Origin: DATGEP01 sp035310125 | Lineage (GTDB): Bacteria; Chloroflexota; Ktedonobacteria; Ktedonobacterales; JADMIN01 | Direction: 5' to 3' | DNA: 30,332 bases | NCBI GenBank assembly: GCA_035310125.1 | Contig: DATGEP010000013.1 | Span: 1-30,332, forward strand | Shown here: positions 15,561 to 23,724 of the stretch, piece after piece | Layout: every line of letters starts with the position of its first letter | Numbering within the stretch: position 1 is the stretch's first letter | Program-made: the position numbers and the translations under genes | The notes under the pieces: generated by a model | The model's database searches: none | What the model saw: only the letters and a program-made list of their open reading frames with translations | Told to the model about the DNA's origin: nothing

Positions 15561-15947
15561 TGGCGCCTGGCTCCATCATGCCCTGGCTCGCGGCGGGTGT
15601 AGAGAAAAGGAACCACTGCTCGTTGGCGCGATTGGAGCCGCGGCTAAGGTGCGCCACGATATGTCCGGGCTGTGGTACCGAAAGCACTGCGACGCAAAGA
15701 TTGTTCCCGATCAGAAGGCGGTCGCCCTGGCGCGCTGTTGGAGGCAGTCGCCGGTCTGGTCCCTAGCGAGCCCAGTCCCCGATCGCCGTGGGCAGTCGGA
15801 GTCGTCCCGAAGAGCACCAGCCGTCGTTTACGCTGACCAGCCCATCCCCGCACCAGCGCGCGGCTGTACCCCCGAGAGCTCCTCGCGCTCTAACGCGCTG
15901 CCTGTTCTGACCAGGCCGGCCAGCATAGAATGCACGGTCGAGGTCCC
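15561..15947. other. Divergent region between ECF41 sigma and ABC ATPase genes
   Basis: About 390 bases that must contain the promoters of the leftward ECF41 gene and the rightward ATPase gene. GGAG lies upstream of the ECF41 start, and GAGGT lies 5 bases before the ATPase ATG. I looked for the TGTCACA–CGTC type ECF41 promoter upstream of the sigma gene and did not find it. No other gene was recognised. Confidence 0.4.
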
Positions 15948-17057
15948 ATGGCGAAGGTTGTGCTGGAAAGCGTGGTCAAGAAGTTCGGGATGGTAACGGC
16001 CGTGCACGACCTGAGCATCGAGATCGGCGACCGCGAGTTCGTCACGCTCGTTGGTCCGTCGGGCTGCGGCAAGACCACCACGCTGCGGATGATCGCCGGG
16101 CTGGAGAAGGTCACCGCCGGCCAAATCTATTTCGACGACGATCCGGTCGGGCACCTGCCGGCCGACCACCGCGACATAGCGATGGTGTTCCAGTCGTACG
16201 CGCTCTACCCGCACATGAACGTCTTCGACAATATCGGCTTCGCGCTGCGAATGATGCGCGTGTCCCGTGCAGAGATTGACCAGCGGGTAAAGTGGGCGGC
16301 GGAGATGCTCGGCATCAGCGACTTGCTCTTCCGCAAGCCACGCCAACTCTCCGGTGGCCAGCGCCAGCGCGTCGCGCTCGGCCGCTCGATGGTTCGCCAA
16401 CCGGCGTGCTTCCTGCTCGACGAACCGCTCTCGAACCTCGACGCCCAACTGCGGGTGACCATGCGGGGTGAGCTGAAGCGGTTACACCTGGAGTTGAAGC
16501 GGACCTTCATCTACGTCACCCACGACCAGGCTGAAGCGCTCACCATGTCTGACCGGATCGCGGTGATCAGTGCGGGCCACTTGCAGCAGTACGGCTCGCC
16601 GGACGAGATCTACAACCGGCCAGGGAATGTCTTCGTCGCGGGCTTCATGGGCTCGCCGGCCATGAATCTCCTCCGGGGCGAAATTTCCGTGACCGACAGC
16701 ACCCCGCACTTTGTGGCGACGGCTCTTGACGTCACAGTCCCCACCCGCCTGGCGGCGTGCGCGCAGCGTGCCAAGGGACGCGGAGTATTTCTCGGCATCC
16801 GGCCGGAGTCGATCGTCGTTCGCGGCGATGGCGTGGATACTCCGCCGAGTGGCGCGAACTGGATCCCCGCGACGGTCTACATTAACGAGCCGCTTGGCTC
16901 TGACCAGTTCCTGACCCTCGATATCGGCGAGACGCGCGTCAAAGTCCGCGCCGGTCCCGACCTGGCGGTGCGTGCCACCGACCGTGTTGAGGTAGCCTTT
17001 GAGCCGGCCAAGCTGCACCTCTTCGACGGTGAGACTGGCGCGTCGCTAACTAACTGA
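15948..17057 (+). CDS. Carbohydrate ABC transporter ATPase (MsmK/UgpC/MalK type)
   Basis: A 369-residue ATPase of the CUT1 sugar-importer class. It has Walker A GPSGCGKT (36–43), Q-loop MVFQSYALYP (Q82), signature LSGGQRQR (134–141), Walker B FLLDEPLSNLD (E159) and the switch histidine in YVTHDQAEA (H192). C-terminal TOBE-type strands follow (FLGIRPESIVV, ATVYINEPLGSDQFLTLDIG). An ATG six codons upstream is possible, but GAGGT lies just before 15948. The gene converges on the permease/binding-protein operon, ending 2 bases from the last gene of that operon, and must be expressed from its own promoter. Such an ATPase may also serve other importers. Confidence 0.94.
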   Translation: MAKVVLESVVKKFGMVTAVHDLSIEIGDREFVTLVGPSGCGKTTTLRMIAGLEKVTAGQIYFDDDPVGHLPADHRDIAMVFQSYALYPHMNVFDNIGFALRMMRVSRAEIDQRVKWAAEMLGISDLLFRKPRQLSGGQRQRVALGRSMVRQPACFLLDEPLSNLDAQLRVTMRGELKRLHLELKRTFIYVTHDQAEALTMSDRIAVISAGHLQQYGSPDEIYNRPGNVFVAGFMGSPAMNLLRGEISVTDSTPHFVATALDVTVPTRLAACAQRAKGRGVFLGIRPESIVVRGDGVDTPPSGANWIPATVYINEPLGSDQFLTLDIGETRVKVRAGPDLAVRATDRVEVAFEPAKLHLFDGETGASLTN

Positions 17058-17059
17058 CT

Positions 17060-17530
17060 CTAAGGCTTCGTCGGGTCAGAGACGAAGACCTCCACGTCCT
17101 CCTGATTGTGGAGGGTCAGCTTGTCACCGGTCTCCCAGGCCGGATTGACGCGGTACGCCCAGTGCAGGTCGGTCGCCGAATCAGTGCCGGCGCCGGTGTG
17201 CACCTTGACCGTCTGACCCACCGGCAGTTTGAAGCCAGGTGGGAAGTTGTACGAGCGACCCAGAACGTTGCGTAAGATCCACGCGCCCATGTCAGCTGGC
17301 GCGGTGTCCGCGTTGGTCAGACACACGTACTCGTCTGTGTCATCCGCCAGTTTGGAGCACGCGCGGTCGATGACAACCTTCACCACATTGGACTCGGTGA
17401 CGCGCGCACTGGAGGCGACCTGCGCTGGCGCTGGTGTCGCGTCGGTACGCGCCCCCGATGCGAAGCCGCGACAGCCGGCGCCGCCTATCGCCACCGCAAC
17501 CAGGATAACCGCCACTCCGCGGAGCCGCAC
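17060..17530 (-). CDS. Lipoprotein with lamin-tail-like (LTD) domain
   Basis: A 156-residue lipoprotein. A hydrophobic leader ends in a lipobox (IGGAGC, C20), followed by a linker rich in A, P and T. Residues about 45–156 resemble a bacterial lamin-tail domain: EYVCLTNADTAPADMGAWIL, then NFPPGFKLPVGQTVKVHTGA, TDLHWAYRVNPAWETGDKLT and a closing LHNQEDVEV strand. I chose GTG at 17530, which has AAGGG 6 bases before it; a TTG at 17536 overlapping the permease stop is the alternative. It is the last gene of the sugar-importer operon, overlapping or abutting the permease. LTDs are generally extracellular binding or anchoring modules. A role in capturing substrate at the surface is possible but unproven. 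Confidence 0.82.
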   Translation of the reverse strand: MRLRGVAVILVAVAIGGAGCRGFASGARTDATPAPAQVASSARVTESNVVKVVIDRACSKLADDTDEYVCLTNADTAPADMGAWILRNVLGRSYNFPPGFKLPVGQTVKVHTGAGTDSATDLHWAYRVNPAWETGDKLTLHNQEDVEVFVSDPTKP

Positions 17531-17532
17531 GA

Positions 17533-18453
17533 TCAACCCTTCACCGCTCCGGCAGTAATGCCTGAGACAATCAGGCGCTGGAAGATCAGTGCGAGCACCA
17601 GCGGTGGCACCACGGCGAGCACACCGCCGGCGTTCATCAGCGTTGGTGAAGTGGTCGTGTCAGTCACGAATCCAGCGATGATGATTGGCATCGTCTTCGA
17701 GTTCATGGTGGAGGTGAACAGCAGCGCATACAAGAACTCGCCCCACGACGACATGAACGCGAACATCGCGCACGCGATCAGACCCGGACTGGCAACTGGC
17801 AAGAAGACGCGCACCATCATATTGATCCAGTTGCACCGATCGACGCGCGCCGCGTCCTCCAGGTCGCGCGGGATCGTCCGGAAATAGCTGGCCATGATCC
17901 AGACCGAGTACGGGACCGTAAAGGTAAGATAGGACAGGACCAGGGCCAGCAGCGTGTCGAGCAAGCCGAGTGTTTGGAAGATCAGATACAGCGAGACCAT
18001 GATCGCCAGGGCGGGGACCATACGCGTGCCCAGGTAGATGAGCAACAGCGTCGACGAGCCGCGGAAGTCTAATCGCGCGAAAGAGTACCCGACCAGTGAA
18101 CCGACGATCATATTCAGTATGGCGACCGAGAATGCCACGATCGCACTGTTCAGCATCGCCCGGGGGGCGCCGATGGCCGCGCCGCCGCCGGTCAACCGCT
18201 GGGTGCCAAGCATGTCGGGATTGAGGAATGCCAGATAGTTGTCGAAGGTGATGTAGTCCGGAATCCAGTGCGGCGGCTTTGAAAGCGACTCCGCTTCGGT
18301 CATCAGGCTGGTCAGCACGACCCAGGCGAAGGGCAGGACGATCCACAGCACGATCAGGATTGAGGCGCCATGAATGACGAGCGCGCGCCACGGCACGCCG
18401 TACCGCAGCCCGCCCAGAACGGTGGACTTATGACCGAACATCGCCGCGGCCAT
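17533..18453 (-). CDS. Carbohydrate ABC transporter permease, MalG type
   Basis: A 306-residue CUT1 permease with six predicted membrane helices, beginning with HGASILIVLWIVLPFAWVVL. The cytoplasmic EAA loop contacting the ATPase is clear: LEDAARVDRCNWINMMVRVF, then LPVASPGL. The C-terminus AGAVKG is typical of the MalG half. Its start overlaps the end of the first permease gene by 26 bases. An ATG four codons downstream is an alternative start. It pairs with the permease at 18428–19363 to form the transmembrane channel. Confidence 0.93.
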   Translation of the reverse strand: MAAAMFGHKSTVLGGLRYGVPWRALVIHGASILIVLWIVLPFAWVVLTSLMTEAESLSKPPHWIPDYITFDNYLAFLNPDMLGTQRLTGGGAAIGAPRAMLNSAIVAFSVAILNMIVGSLVGYSFARLDFRGSSTLLLIYLGTRMVPALAIMVSLYLIFQTLGLLDTLLALVLSYLTFTVPYSVWIMASYFRTIPRDLEDAARVDRCNWINMMVRVFLPVASPGLIACAMFAFMSSWGEFLYALLFTSTMNSKTMPIIIAGFVTDTTTSPTLMNAGGVLAVVPPLVLALIFQRLIVSGITAGAVKG

Positions 18454-19363
18454 ACAGCAACTTCATATAGAAGATTGCGATGATGAGGGTCAGGATCGCC
18501 ACGGTATAGGACCAGGCATTGCCGCGCCCGATGTCGGTCGAGATGAACGACGTGATGTAGGCGGCGAAGCCGAGGGTCGTGGTCTGGTGCCCGGGCCCAC
18601 CGCCCGTTAAGAGATAAATAATGTCGAAGATGCGGATACCGCCGAGTGCCTGCACGATCAGCACGATCAGGATGGGTTGCGAGAGCCACGGCAGCGTCAC
18701 GTGCCGGAACCGCATCCAGATCGACGCGCGGTCCACTTTGGCGGCGTCGTAGAGTTCAGCTGGGATTGCCTGCAGGCCGGCCAGCAGGACCAGCGCCGAG
18801 AACGGCAGGGTGTTCCATACATTGGCGGTAACGATCGCCAGGTAACTCGTGTCCGGCGCCATCAGCCACGAGCGGTAGCTCGAGATGATGCCGAGCGAGT
18901 ACAGCAATCCATTGAGCGCGCCAGAATTCGGGTTGAAGATCCACTTCCACATCAGGGCGGTGACGACGCCGGACATCGCCCAGGGCAGCAGAATGAGCGC
19001 GCGCAGGAGCGGCCGCTGCGGGATCTGCTCGTTGGCGACCAGGGCCATCACCAGTGCGAGTACCAGAACGCCAAGTGTCGACCAGAACGTGAAGAATAAC
19101 GTGACGCTCAGCGCGGGCAGGAACTGGTCGCTAGTCAGGACGTCGACGTAGTTCTGCAGGCCAACGAAGGCATACGCCTCGGGCCGCCGCAGGTTGTACC
19201 GATGCAAGCTGAGCCAGAAGGCGTCGACGATCGGATACGCCACGAGCAGCAAAACCGTCAGAATCGCCGGCACATTGAGGAGGTAAGCGAATGCGGTTTC
19301 ACTCAACTCGAACCGCGGCCCGCGCACCACTCGCGCGCGAGCCAGGGTTTCAACGGCAGCCAT
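18428..19363 (-). CDS. Carbohydrate ABC transporter permease, MalF type
   Basis: A 311-residue CUT1 permease. The first helix is FAYLLNVPAILTVLLLVAYP, followed by WLSLHRYNLRRPEAYAFVGL, the conserved FVGLxNY segment after helix 1. The EAA loop reads LYDAAKVDRASIWMRFRHVT, then LPWLSQPI, and the late LTGGGPGHQTTTL is diagnostic for the MalF/UgpA half. The start at 19363 has AGGAGAG about 12 bases upstream; upstream codons would run into the binding-protein gene. It follows that gene by 35 bases. Confidence 0.94.
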   Translation of the reverse strand: MAAVETLARARVVRGPRFELSETAFAYLLNVPAILTVLLLVAYPIVDAFWLSLHRYNLRRPEAYAFVGLQNYVDVLTSDQFLPALSVTLFFTFWSTLGVLVLALVMALVANEQIPQRPLLRALILLPWAMSGVVTALMWKWIFNPNSGALNGLLYSLGIISSYRSWLMAPDTSYLAIVTANVWNTLPFSALVLLAGLQAIPAELYDAAKVDRASIWMRFRHVTLPWLSQPILIVLIVQALGGIRIFDIIYLLTGGGPGHQTTTLGFAAYITSFISTDIGRGNAWSYTVAILTLIIAIFYMKLLYGRGDVRS

Positions 19364-19398
19364 ACTCGTCGACTCTCCTGACCCCTGGCCCCAGATCC

Positions 19399-20922
19399 CT
19401 ATTTGTTTTCCCACTCCTTTTTGAGTGCGCGGGCCTTGTCCGCCGAGGCTTGCAGCGCGTCGCGCGGCGACTTCTGCTTCAGCAGCGCTTGCTGGACGTT
19501 CGCCTGCAAATCCATGTACCAGTCGGTCCACCAGGGGAACTCGAGCCCGTCGCGTGCCTGGCCGAGGCTATTGGCCTGCTGCATCAGCTTCGAATCGGCG
19601 ATGAACTTGTTTGTCCGGTCGATGACCTCGGGGTCGGTCCACGGCGACTTGTAAGCCATCCCGAGCGCGCGCAGCAGCCACCAACGCTTGGCGGTGTAGT
19701 ACACGCCGGTTTTGTCCTTGCCACCGAGGTACTTGATGAGGTCCATCGAGGCCGTCTTGTTAGTGGCGGTGCTGGGGATGCCGTAGTACCTATTCCAGGC
19801 GGGCACGTTGTGCGGCGAGCTGGCGTCCAGCCCCGGGAACAGAACGAACTTGATGTTGATCTTGCCGGGAATCGCCGACTTCGACCGCTCTGGAGCGTTG
19901 TCACCTTCCAGGTCATATCGCGAGTGGGCCGCGAACGCGACTCCGCCATAGCCCGGCTGCGTGCCCTGGGTCCGCATGGGCGTGAGCGCCCCCGACGCCA
20001 GCACCTCCATGTTGGCTTGCGCGTTGAAGATCTTCCAGTCGTTTGCGGCTGCGACCCACCACTCGAGAATCGCCAGCGGCACCTTGTCTTTGTCGGGGAA
20101 GGTCGGCTCGCCAGCCTGATCGAGCAAATGGCCCCCGGATGCGAAAGTAAACATCCAGAAATCCCACATCTGGTCTGAGCCTTGCGAGACGTCGATGGCC
20201 AGTGGGAACTCGCTGATGCCCTTCTGCTTCATGGTTTCGGCCTGCTTGCGCAGCTCGTCCAGCGTGGTCGGGCCGGCACTGAACCCGGCGTCAGTCACCA
20301 TCTTCTCGTTGTAGGTAAAGACGTCGAAGTCCGTGTAATACGGCAAGCCGTACTTCTTGCCTTTCCACTGCATCTGGTTGGCGTTGTACGGGAACATATC
20401 GGCATAGAGCGCGTTGATCTCGTCCGTCTCGTCGAGCGGTTGCAGGAAGCCACTTTCAACCCATGAGGCGTGGTACTGGTCGCGGACGTAGATGACGTCC
20501 ATGGGCGACTTGGCGCGGAAACGAGTCAGCAGGTCCACCAGATAGTCGCCGGCGATAGGCTCGAAGTCGATCTTGTAGTTCGGGTTCTGCTGCACAAAGC
20601 GGTCGAGGTTCTCCTGAACGAGCGGCGGCTCATAGTTCCAGCCCAGCAGCTTTAACGTTGTGACCTGCGCCAAGCTCGCCGCGCTGGCCGTAGTAGGCGC
20701 CCCGGCGGGCGCCGGCTGGGTGGCCGCGGGGGCAGGTTGGCTCGGCTGCGTCGGCTTGGCCGCTGCAGCAGGGGCTGTTGGCGCAGGCGGTGGGACCGGT
20801 GGCGCAGTCGCCGCTGGGCCTGGGGCGGGCGCGCAGGCCGCCAGCATGCCGAGTCCTCCGGCAGCAACTCCCAGGCGGACGAAAGCTCGGCGTCCAAAGG
20901 TGCGTTTGCTGAGGTCGGGCAT
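19399..20922 (-). CDS. Extracellular sugar-binding lipoprotein of ABC importer
   Basis: A 507-residue substrate-binding protein. The leader has a twin-arginine-like RR (11–12, GRRAFVRLG) and a lipobox MLAAC (C30), followed by a long A/P/T/Q linker to about residue 82. The mature domain is of the family-1 (MalE-like) type: LKLLGWNYEPPLVQENLDRF, then PMDVIYVRDQYHASWVESGF, YGLPYYTDFDVFTYNEKMV and the late helices with SPRDALQASADKARALKKEW. It starts at 20922 with GGAAGGAAGGA about 9 bases upstream and is the first gene of the operon. The sugar cannot be predicted from the sequence; the many tryptophans are consistent with a saccharide ligand. Confidence 0.93.
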   Translation of the reverse strand: MPDLSKRTFGRRAFVRLGVAAGGLGMLAACAPAPGPAATAPPVPPPAPTAPAAAAKPTQPSQPAPAATQPAPAGAPTTASAASLAQVTTLKLLGWNYEPPLVQENLDRFVQQNPNYKIDFEPIAGDYLVDLLTRFRAKSPMDVIYVRDQYHASWVESGFLQPLDETDEINALYADMFPYNANQMQWKGKKYGLPYYTDFDVFTYNEKMVTDAGFSAGPTTLDELRKQAETMKQKGISEFPLAIDVSQGSDQMWDFWMFTFASGGHLLDQAGEPTFPDKDKVPLAILEWWVAAANDWKIFNAQANMEVLASGALTPMRTQGTQPGYGGVAFAAHSRYDLEGDNAPERSKSAIPGKINIKFVLFPGLDASSPHNVPAWNRYYGIPSTATNKTASMDLIKYLGGKDKTGVYYTAKRWWLLRALGMAYKSPWTDPEVIDRTNKFIADSKLMQQANSLGQARDGLEFPWWTDWYMDLQANVQQALLKQKSPRDALQASADKARALKKEWENK

Positions 20923-20950
20923 ATCCAGTCCTTCCTTCCCCGCTTGGCGC

Positions 20951-20978
20951 ATTCTACGAGAGCCTCTACGCTTTTCAA
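20951..20978 (-). promoter_or_regulatory. Sigma-70-like promoter of the sugar-importer operon
   Basis: On the minus strand, TTGAAA (20978–20973) and TAGAAT (20956–20951) each match the −35 and −10 consensus in five of six positions and are 16 bases apart. The −10 box lies about 30 bases upstream of the binding-protein ATG, giving a leader of roughly 20 bases with its ribosome binding site. It is the best promoter seen in the window. Confidence 0.65.
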
Positions 20979-21128
20979 GTGCTCGATTTCTTGCCGCGCA
21001 TAGCCCCGAAGCATCTAACGCGGATCGCGGCCGCGCGTAGCTGCCGCAGAAGCGGCGAGCCAGCCCAGCCGCCCACCGGCCCTGCCGCGTCGACGGTGAC
21101 GGCCAGCTGCGCTTCAAGGGCGCCACCC

Positions 21129-21470
21129 TCATTGCTCAACCCTGCTGCCGCCCCGGCGTCCTGCAGGCAATTGTTCGAGTGCGTCGACTCGGCCGCGTGC
21201 GAACAGCGGGCCCTGCTGCGCTGCTTTGACTGCGGGTGCAGCCTTGACCGGCTCTCCGTCTAGCTCGCAGATTGCTAAGGCCCGAACGCCGTGACCGTCG
21301 CCCGTTCGCCGCGCGAACAGCTGGTCCCGTGTCCCTATGTTCCAGGCGCCGCATTGTCCCGTCGAACCCACCCGATACCACGACGGGTTCACCATCCAGC
21401 ATGCCGACTGCGACAGCAGTGATCGACGCTCCCGCGTGCCGCTCCTGGTGGTGCAGAGTTCCGCTGAGCC
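21129..21470 (-). pseudogene. WD40-repeat remnant, frameshifted
   Basis: In one frame the minus strand reads ITAVAVGMLDGEPVVVSGGF, then DGTMR, the classic strand-turn pattern of a WD40 blade. Near 21360 the match changes frame to AWNIGTRDQLF, followed by HGVRALAICELDGEPV, the start of the next blade. Only about two blades survive, out of the seven needed for a propeller. The fragment is joined to the C-terminal part of an upstream membrane-protein frame. It is the tail of a lost WD40 protein of the kind often fused to kinases or NTPases. Confidence 0.72.
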
Positions 21471-21815
21471 AGGCGCCGCAGCGACGCCGGCGCTTATCCT
21501 GGTAACTGAGGGGCTTATCCCGTCGAGTGCCGCCGCGTCCGCCAACCGCGACAGGATCGGTTGCAGCCGCGCATGCTCAGCCGGCGAAGGCAGCCGCACG
21601 AAGCGGACTGCAAGACCGATCATCACGACGAGGCCGGCGGCGAGTCCGGACCAGAACGGAATCAGGAGAAGCCAGGCCAGTAACACAACGCCAAATGCCT
21701 CGCCGATCGTCCGCCACCAGGCCACATCGGACGGCGCAGCGGCACCGATCAGTACGTACCCAACGGTGAATATCCAGAATCGCCATGCGCGCCGCGAAGT
21801 CTGCAGCGGCGCCAC
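21471..21815 (-). CDS. Small membrane protein, possibly the second half of a frameshifted gene
   Basis: From a GTG at 21815, about 115 residues with two hydrophobic helices (FWIFTVGYVLIGAAAPSDVA; AFGVVLLAWLLLIPFWSGLA then GLVVMIGLAVRF) and a basic C-terminal helix (SPAEHARLQPILSRLADAA). The frame then runs on into WD40 debris, so the true end is lost. It has no ribosome binding site and overlaps the preceding membrane frame (21749–22087) by 67 bases. Either it is the second half of that gene after a frameshift near 21800, or a separate small gene. I do not recognise the family. Confidence 0.45.
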
Positions 21816-22087
21816 GCGGGAATGGCGGTGCGTACAACACCGTGGGCATCGAGACCGGTCGCGATGAGGTAAAACCCATAGGCCGTGCCCGCGAAAACGA
21901 GGATGAAAGTGGCCCAGATCGCCCAGTCGCGCGGTGTTCGAGCTTCACTGGAGCCGGCGCCGATGACGGTCGCCAAAAAGAGCAGTACAGCAATCGCCGC
22001 CACGCGCCGGCGCGGTGTGCCGGCCGCAGTCGCGACCACCGCAATTGGTACAGATCTCAACGATGCTGCCCTATGTTCGTAATCCAT
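21749..22087 (-). CDS. Small two-helix membrane protein, unknown family
   Basis: A 112-residue frame from an ATG at 22087, with GGAG 5 bases upstream. Two hydrophobic segments are seen: RVAAIAVLLFLATVIGAG and DWAIWATFILVFAGTAYGFY, the second followed by LIATGLDA. After about residue 90 the sequence loses protein-like character, while the overlapping frame downstream starts to look like membrane protein. A single four-helix protein broken by a frameshift near 21800 is therefore plausible. No family is recognised. Confidence 0.5.
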   Translation of the reverse strand: MDYEHRAASLRSVPIAVVATAAGTPRRRVAAIAVLLFLATVIGAGSSEARTPRDWAIWATFILVFAGTAYGFYLIATGLDAHGVVRTAIPAWRRCRLRGAHGDSGYSPLGTY

Positions 22088-22229
22088 CCGCCACTCCGCC
22101 AGGCCGCCCACCCGTCAATTGTAGAACAACCGTTCGTTGCACGAGACGTTGAAGAAGCCTTCCTCGACCTCCTTGAGCATGCCGCTGGCCAGCGACGACT
22201 GAGTTCCAGCTTGAGCCGAATGAGGTTAG

Positions 22230-22967
22230 GTGGATCGGGCAGCGCCGTCAGCGGCGAAAGCCGGATGGCATTCTTGCCGTTGCTGCCTGCTCGAGTTGGC
22301 CGCTCGCGTGTCCGCTGGCGAAATCCTGCCCGGCCTGGACACATTCGCCGAGGATGACACACTTTCCTGGGAGTCATTCGTGGCGCGTGTGTCTGACCCG
22401 AAGGCTTCCTGGGACTGGCGAAGGCGCGACAATCGGCGCGAAGCCGCCCTCGGCCTGGCCACCCGCTGCGATGCAGCTGAGCTGTACGAGAGCCTCCGCC
22501 TGAGCGACCCCCTGGTGGCTACTCGCGAATCCTTCAGCGGCACGGTGGTGAGCGGCGTCGTCACCACCGTGCCAGCGCGCACGCGCATCGAGGTCACCCT
22601 CGATCACCTCGCCTGCCGCCTGCGCGAGAATGCCGCCGTCGAGGGCTTCCCTGGTTACCCGCGCGACGTGCCCCGTGCCGACGGGCGAGGTCCGTGGCTG
22701 CATGGCCGGGTGGCGGCCACGCGAGTGACCACCGACGAGCGGCTGGTCGTCACCGTCACCGACGCGGTCGTGCGTTCGGGTCCGGCTCGCATCGGACAGC
22801 GCGTCACTCGGCGACCTCGCTCGGTGGACCCGCGCCAGCAGCGCAGCGGCCGGCACGAGCTGCATCGGCGCTACGCGGCACGCCGCTCCTGGCTCTCGGG
22901 CGGCTCTCCTCCCGTTCCACGGCGACGGGATGTGCCGCTCGATGTCGTCGTCGCCGCAGCCGAATAG
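22230..22967 (+). CDS. Unknown protein, first gene of a three-gene set; 5' end likely frameshifted
   Basis: A 245-residue frame from GTG at 22230. From about residue 20 it reads as a genuine protein: LLELAARVSAGEILPGLDTF, then ATRESFSGTVVSGVVTTVPA, RIEVTLDHLACRLRENAAVE, VTTDERLVVTVTDAVVRSGP and a basic tail RSGRHELHRRYAARRSWLSG. The alternating beta-rich middle suggests small barrel-like domains, and the basic end could bind nucleic acid; both are guesses. The first ~20 residues look out of frame. Upstream, another frame from ATG 22074 gives VEQPFVARDVEEAFLDLLEH, then MAFLPLL, which would join this one after a one-base change near 22290. I do not recognise the family. Confidence 0.68.
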   Translation: MDRAAPSAAKAGWHSCRCCLLELAARVSAGEILPGLDTFAEDDTLSWESFVARVSDPKASWDWRRRDNRREAALGLATRCDAAELYESLRLSDPLVATRESFSGTVVSGVVTTVPARTRIEVTLDHLACRLRENAAVEGFPGYPRDVPRADGRGPWLHGRVAATRVTTDERLVVTVTDAVVRSGPARIGQRVTRRPRSVDPRQQRSGRHELHRRYAARRSWLSGGSPPVPRRRDVPLDVVVAAAE

Positions 22968-22996
22968 CCTCGGCTCCATCGACAGAGGAGCAGGCC

Positions 22997-23401
22997 CTGC
23001 GCACACTTTCTCCTCCCGACAATCCGCAGCGCGTTATTCACGGCGCGAGTGCGTCACCAGCGCCGCGCTCGGCGCCGACTCCATCCCAGACGCCGCTCCC
23101 GCCGCCCATTCCCGCGGCACCGCACCACACCGACCCGACCCTCGCTGCAGCGCTGTTCGCCGCCTGGTCCGGCGATCCAGCCATCGTCTTCGCTTCCCCT
23201 CCTGCCTCAACTCACCGTCTTGCTGCCTGGTGGCGTCTGCGCTGCCCTGCCTGCGGCGGCAACACCGCCGCCACCGAACTCACGGTGCGCACTGTCCGCC
23301 TCGAGCCGCCGGCTGACTGGCAGGCCGATCGCCCCCGTCGCAGTCGGCCTCCGGCGTGGCTTGCAGCGCAGCGCCGGGCGGCTGAGGCAACCGGCGACTG
23401 A
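22997..23401 (+). CDS. Unknown protein with CPACGG zinc-ribbon half, possible CTG start
   Basis: About 134 residues. After a P/A/S/T-rich N-terminus it reads HHTDPTLAAALFAAWSGDPA, then LAAWWRLRCPACGGNTAATE and VRTVRLEPPADWQADR. The CPACGG motif is a typical half of a zinc ribbon; no second CxxC follows in the same chain. No ATG, GTG or TTG sits at a sensible point after the previous gene's stop. GAGGAG occurs 6 bases before an in-frame CTG at 22997, which may be the true start. The stop (TGA) overlaps the next gene's ATG, so the two are coupled. The family is not recognised. Confidence 0.6.
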   Translation: MRTLSPPDNPQRVIHGASASPAPRSAPTPSQTPLPPPIPAAPHHTDPTLAAALFAAWSGDPAIVFASPPASTHRLAAWWRLRCPACGGNTAATELTVRTVRLEPPADWQADRPRRSRPPAWLAAQRRAAEATGD

Positions 23402-23673
23402 TGGCGCGTACTCGTCGCCACGAACACGTCAACGTCGGCACGGCCACCTATCCACCCACCCGCTGCGCTGGCTGCGGTCGCTGCCTCAGCCGCACTGACC
23501 GCGCGACCGAGGGAAGCTTCCCTGTAGTGACGCCCGAGCGCATGATCCAGGTCCGCGCCAGCATCTGTGCGCACTGCCTGGCCGATGCCGCCGCAGGCTA
23601 TCCCGGCCTGCGACAGCTGGTCACTGCGATCTTCCTTTACGTTGGCAGTCGCTGGCCCAGTCCGCCACTGTAG
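23401..23673 (+). CDS. Small protein with two CxxC pairs (putative zinc-binding)
   Basis: A 90-residue protein starting at an ATG that overlaps the preceding stop (TGATG). It contains RCAGCGRCLSRTDRA near residues 21–35 and SICAHCLADAA near 54–64. Two CxxC pairs about 30 residues apart are the spacing of a small treble-clef or zinc-ribbon fold. The last helix is LRQLVTAIFLYVGSRW. It is the last gene of the rightward group 22230–23673, and a strong hairpin follows 52 bases later. Members may be nucleic-acid-binding or protein-interaction factors; the family is not recognised. Confidence 0.7.
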   Translation: MARTRRHEHVNVGTATYPPTRCAGCGRCLSRTDRATEGSFPVVTPERMIQVRASICAHCLADAAAGYPGLRQLVTAIFLYVGSRWPSPPL

Positions 23674-23724
23674 AACTCCCCGGCGACAGGACCGGTCTCC
23701 AACGATCAAAGGTTCGCTGGCTTC

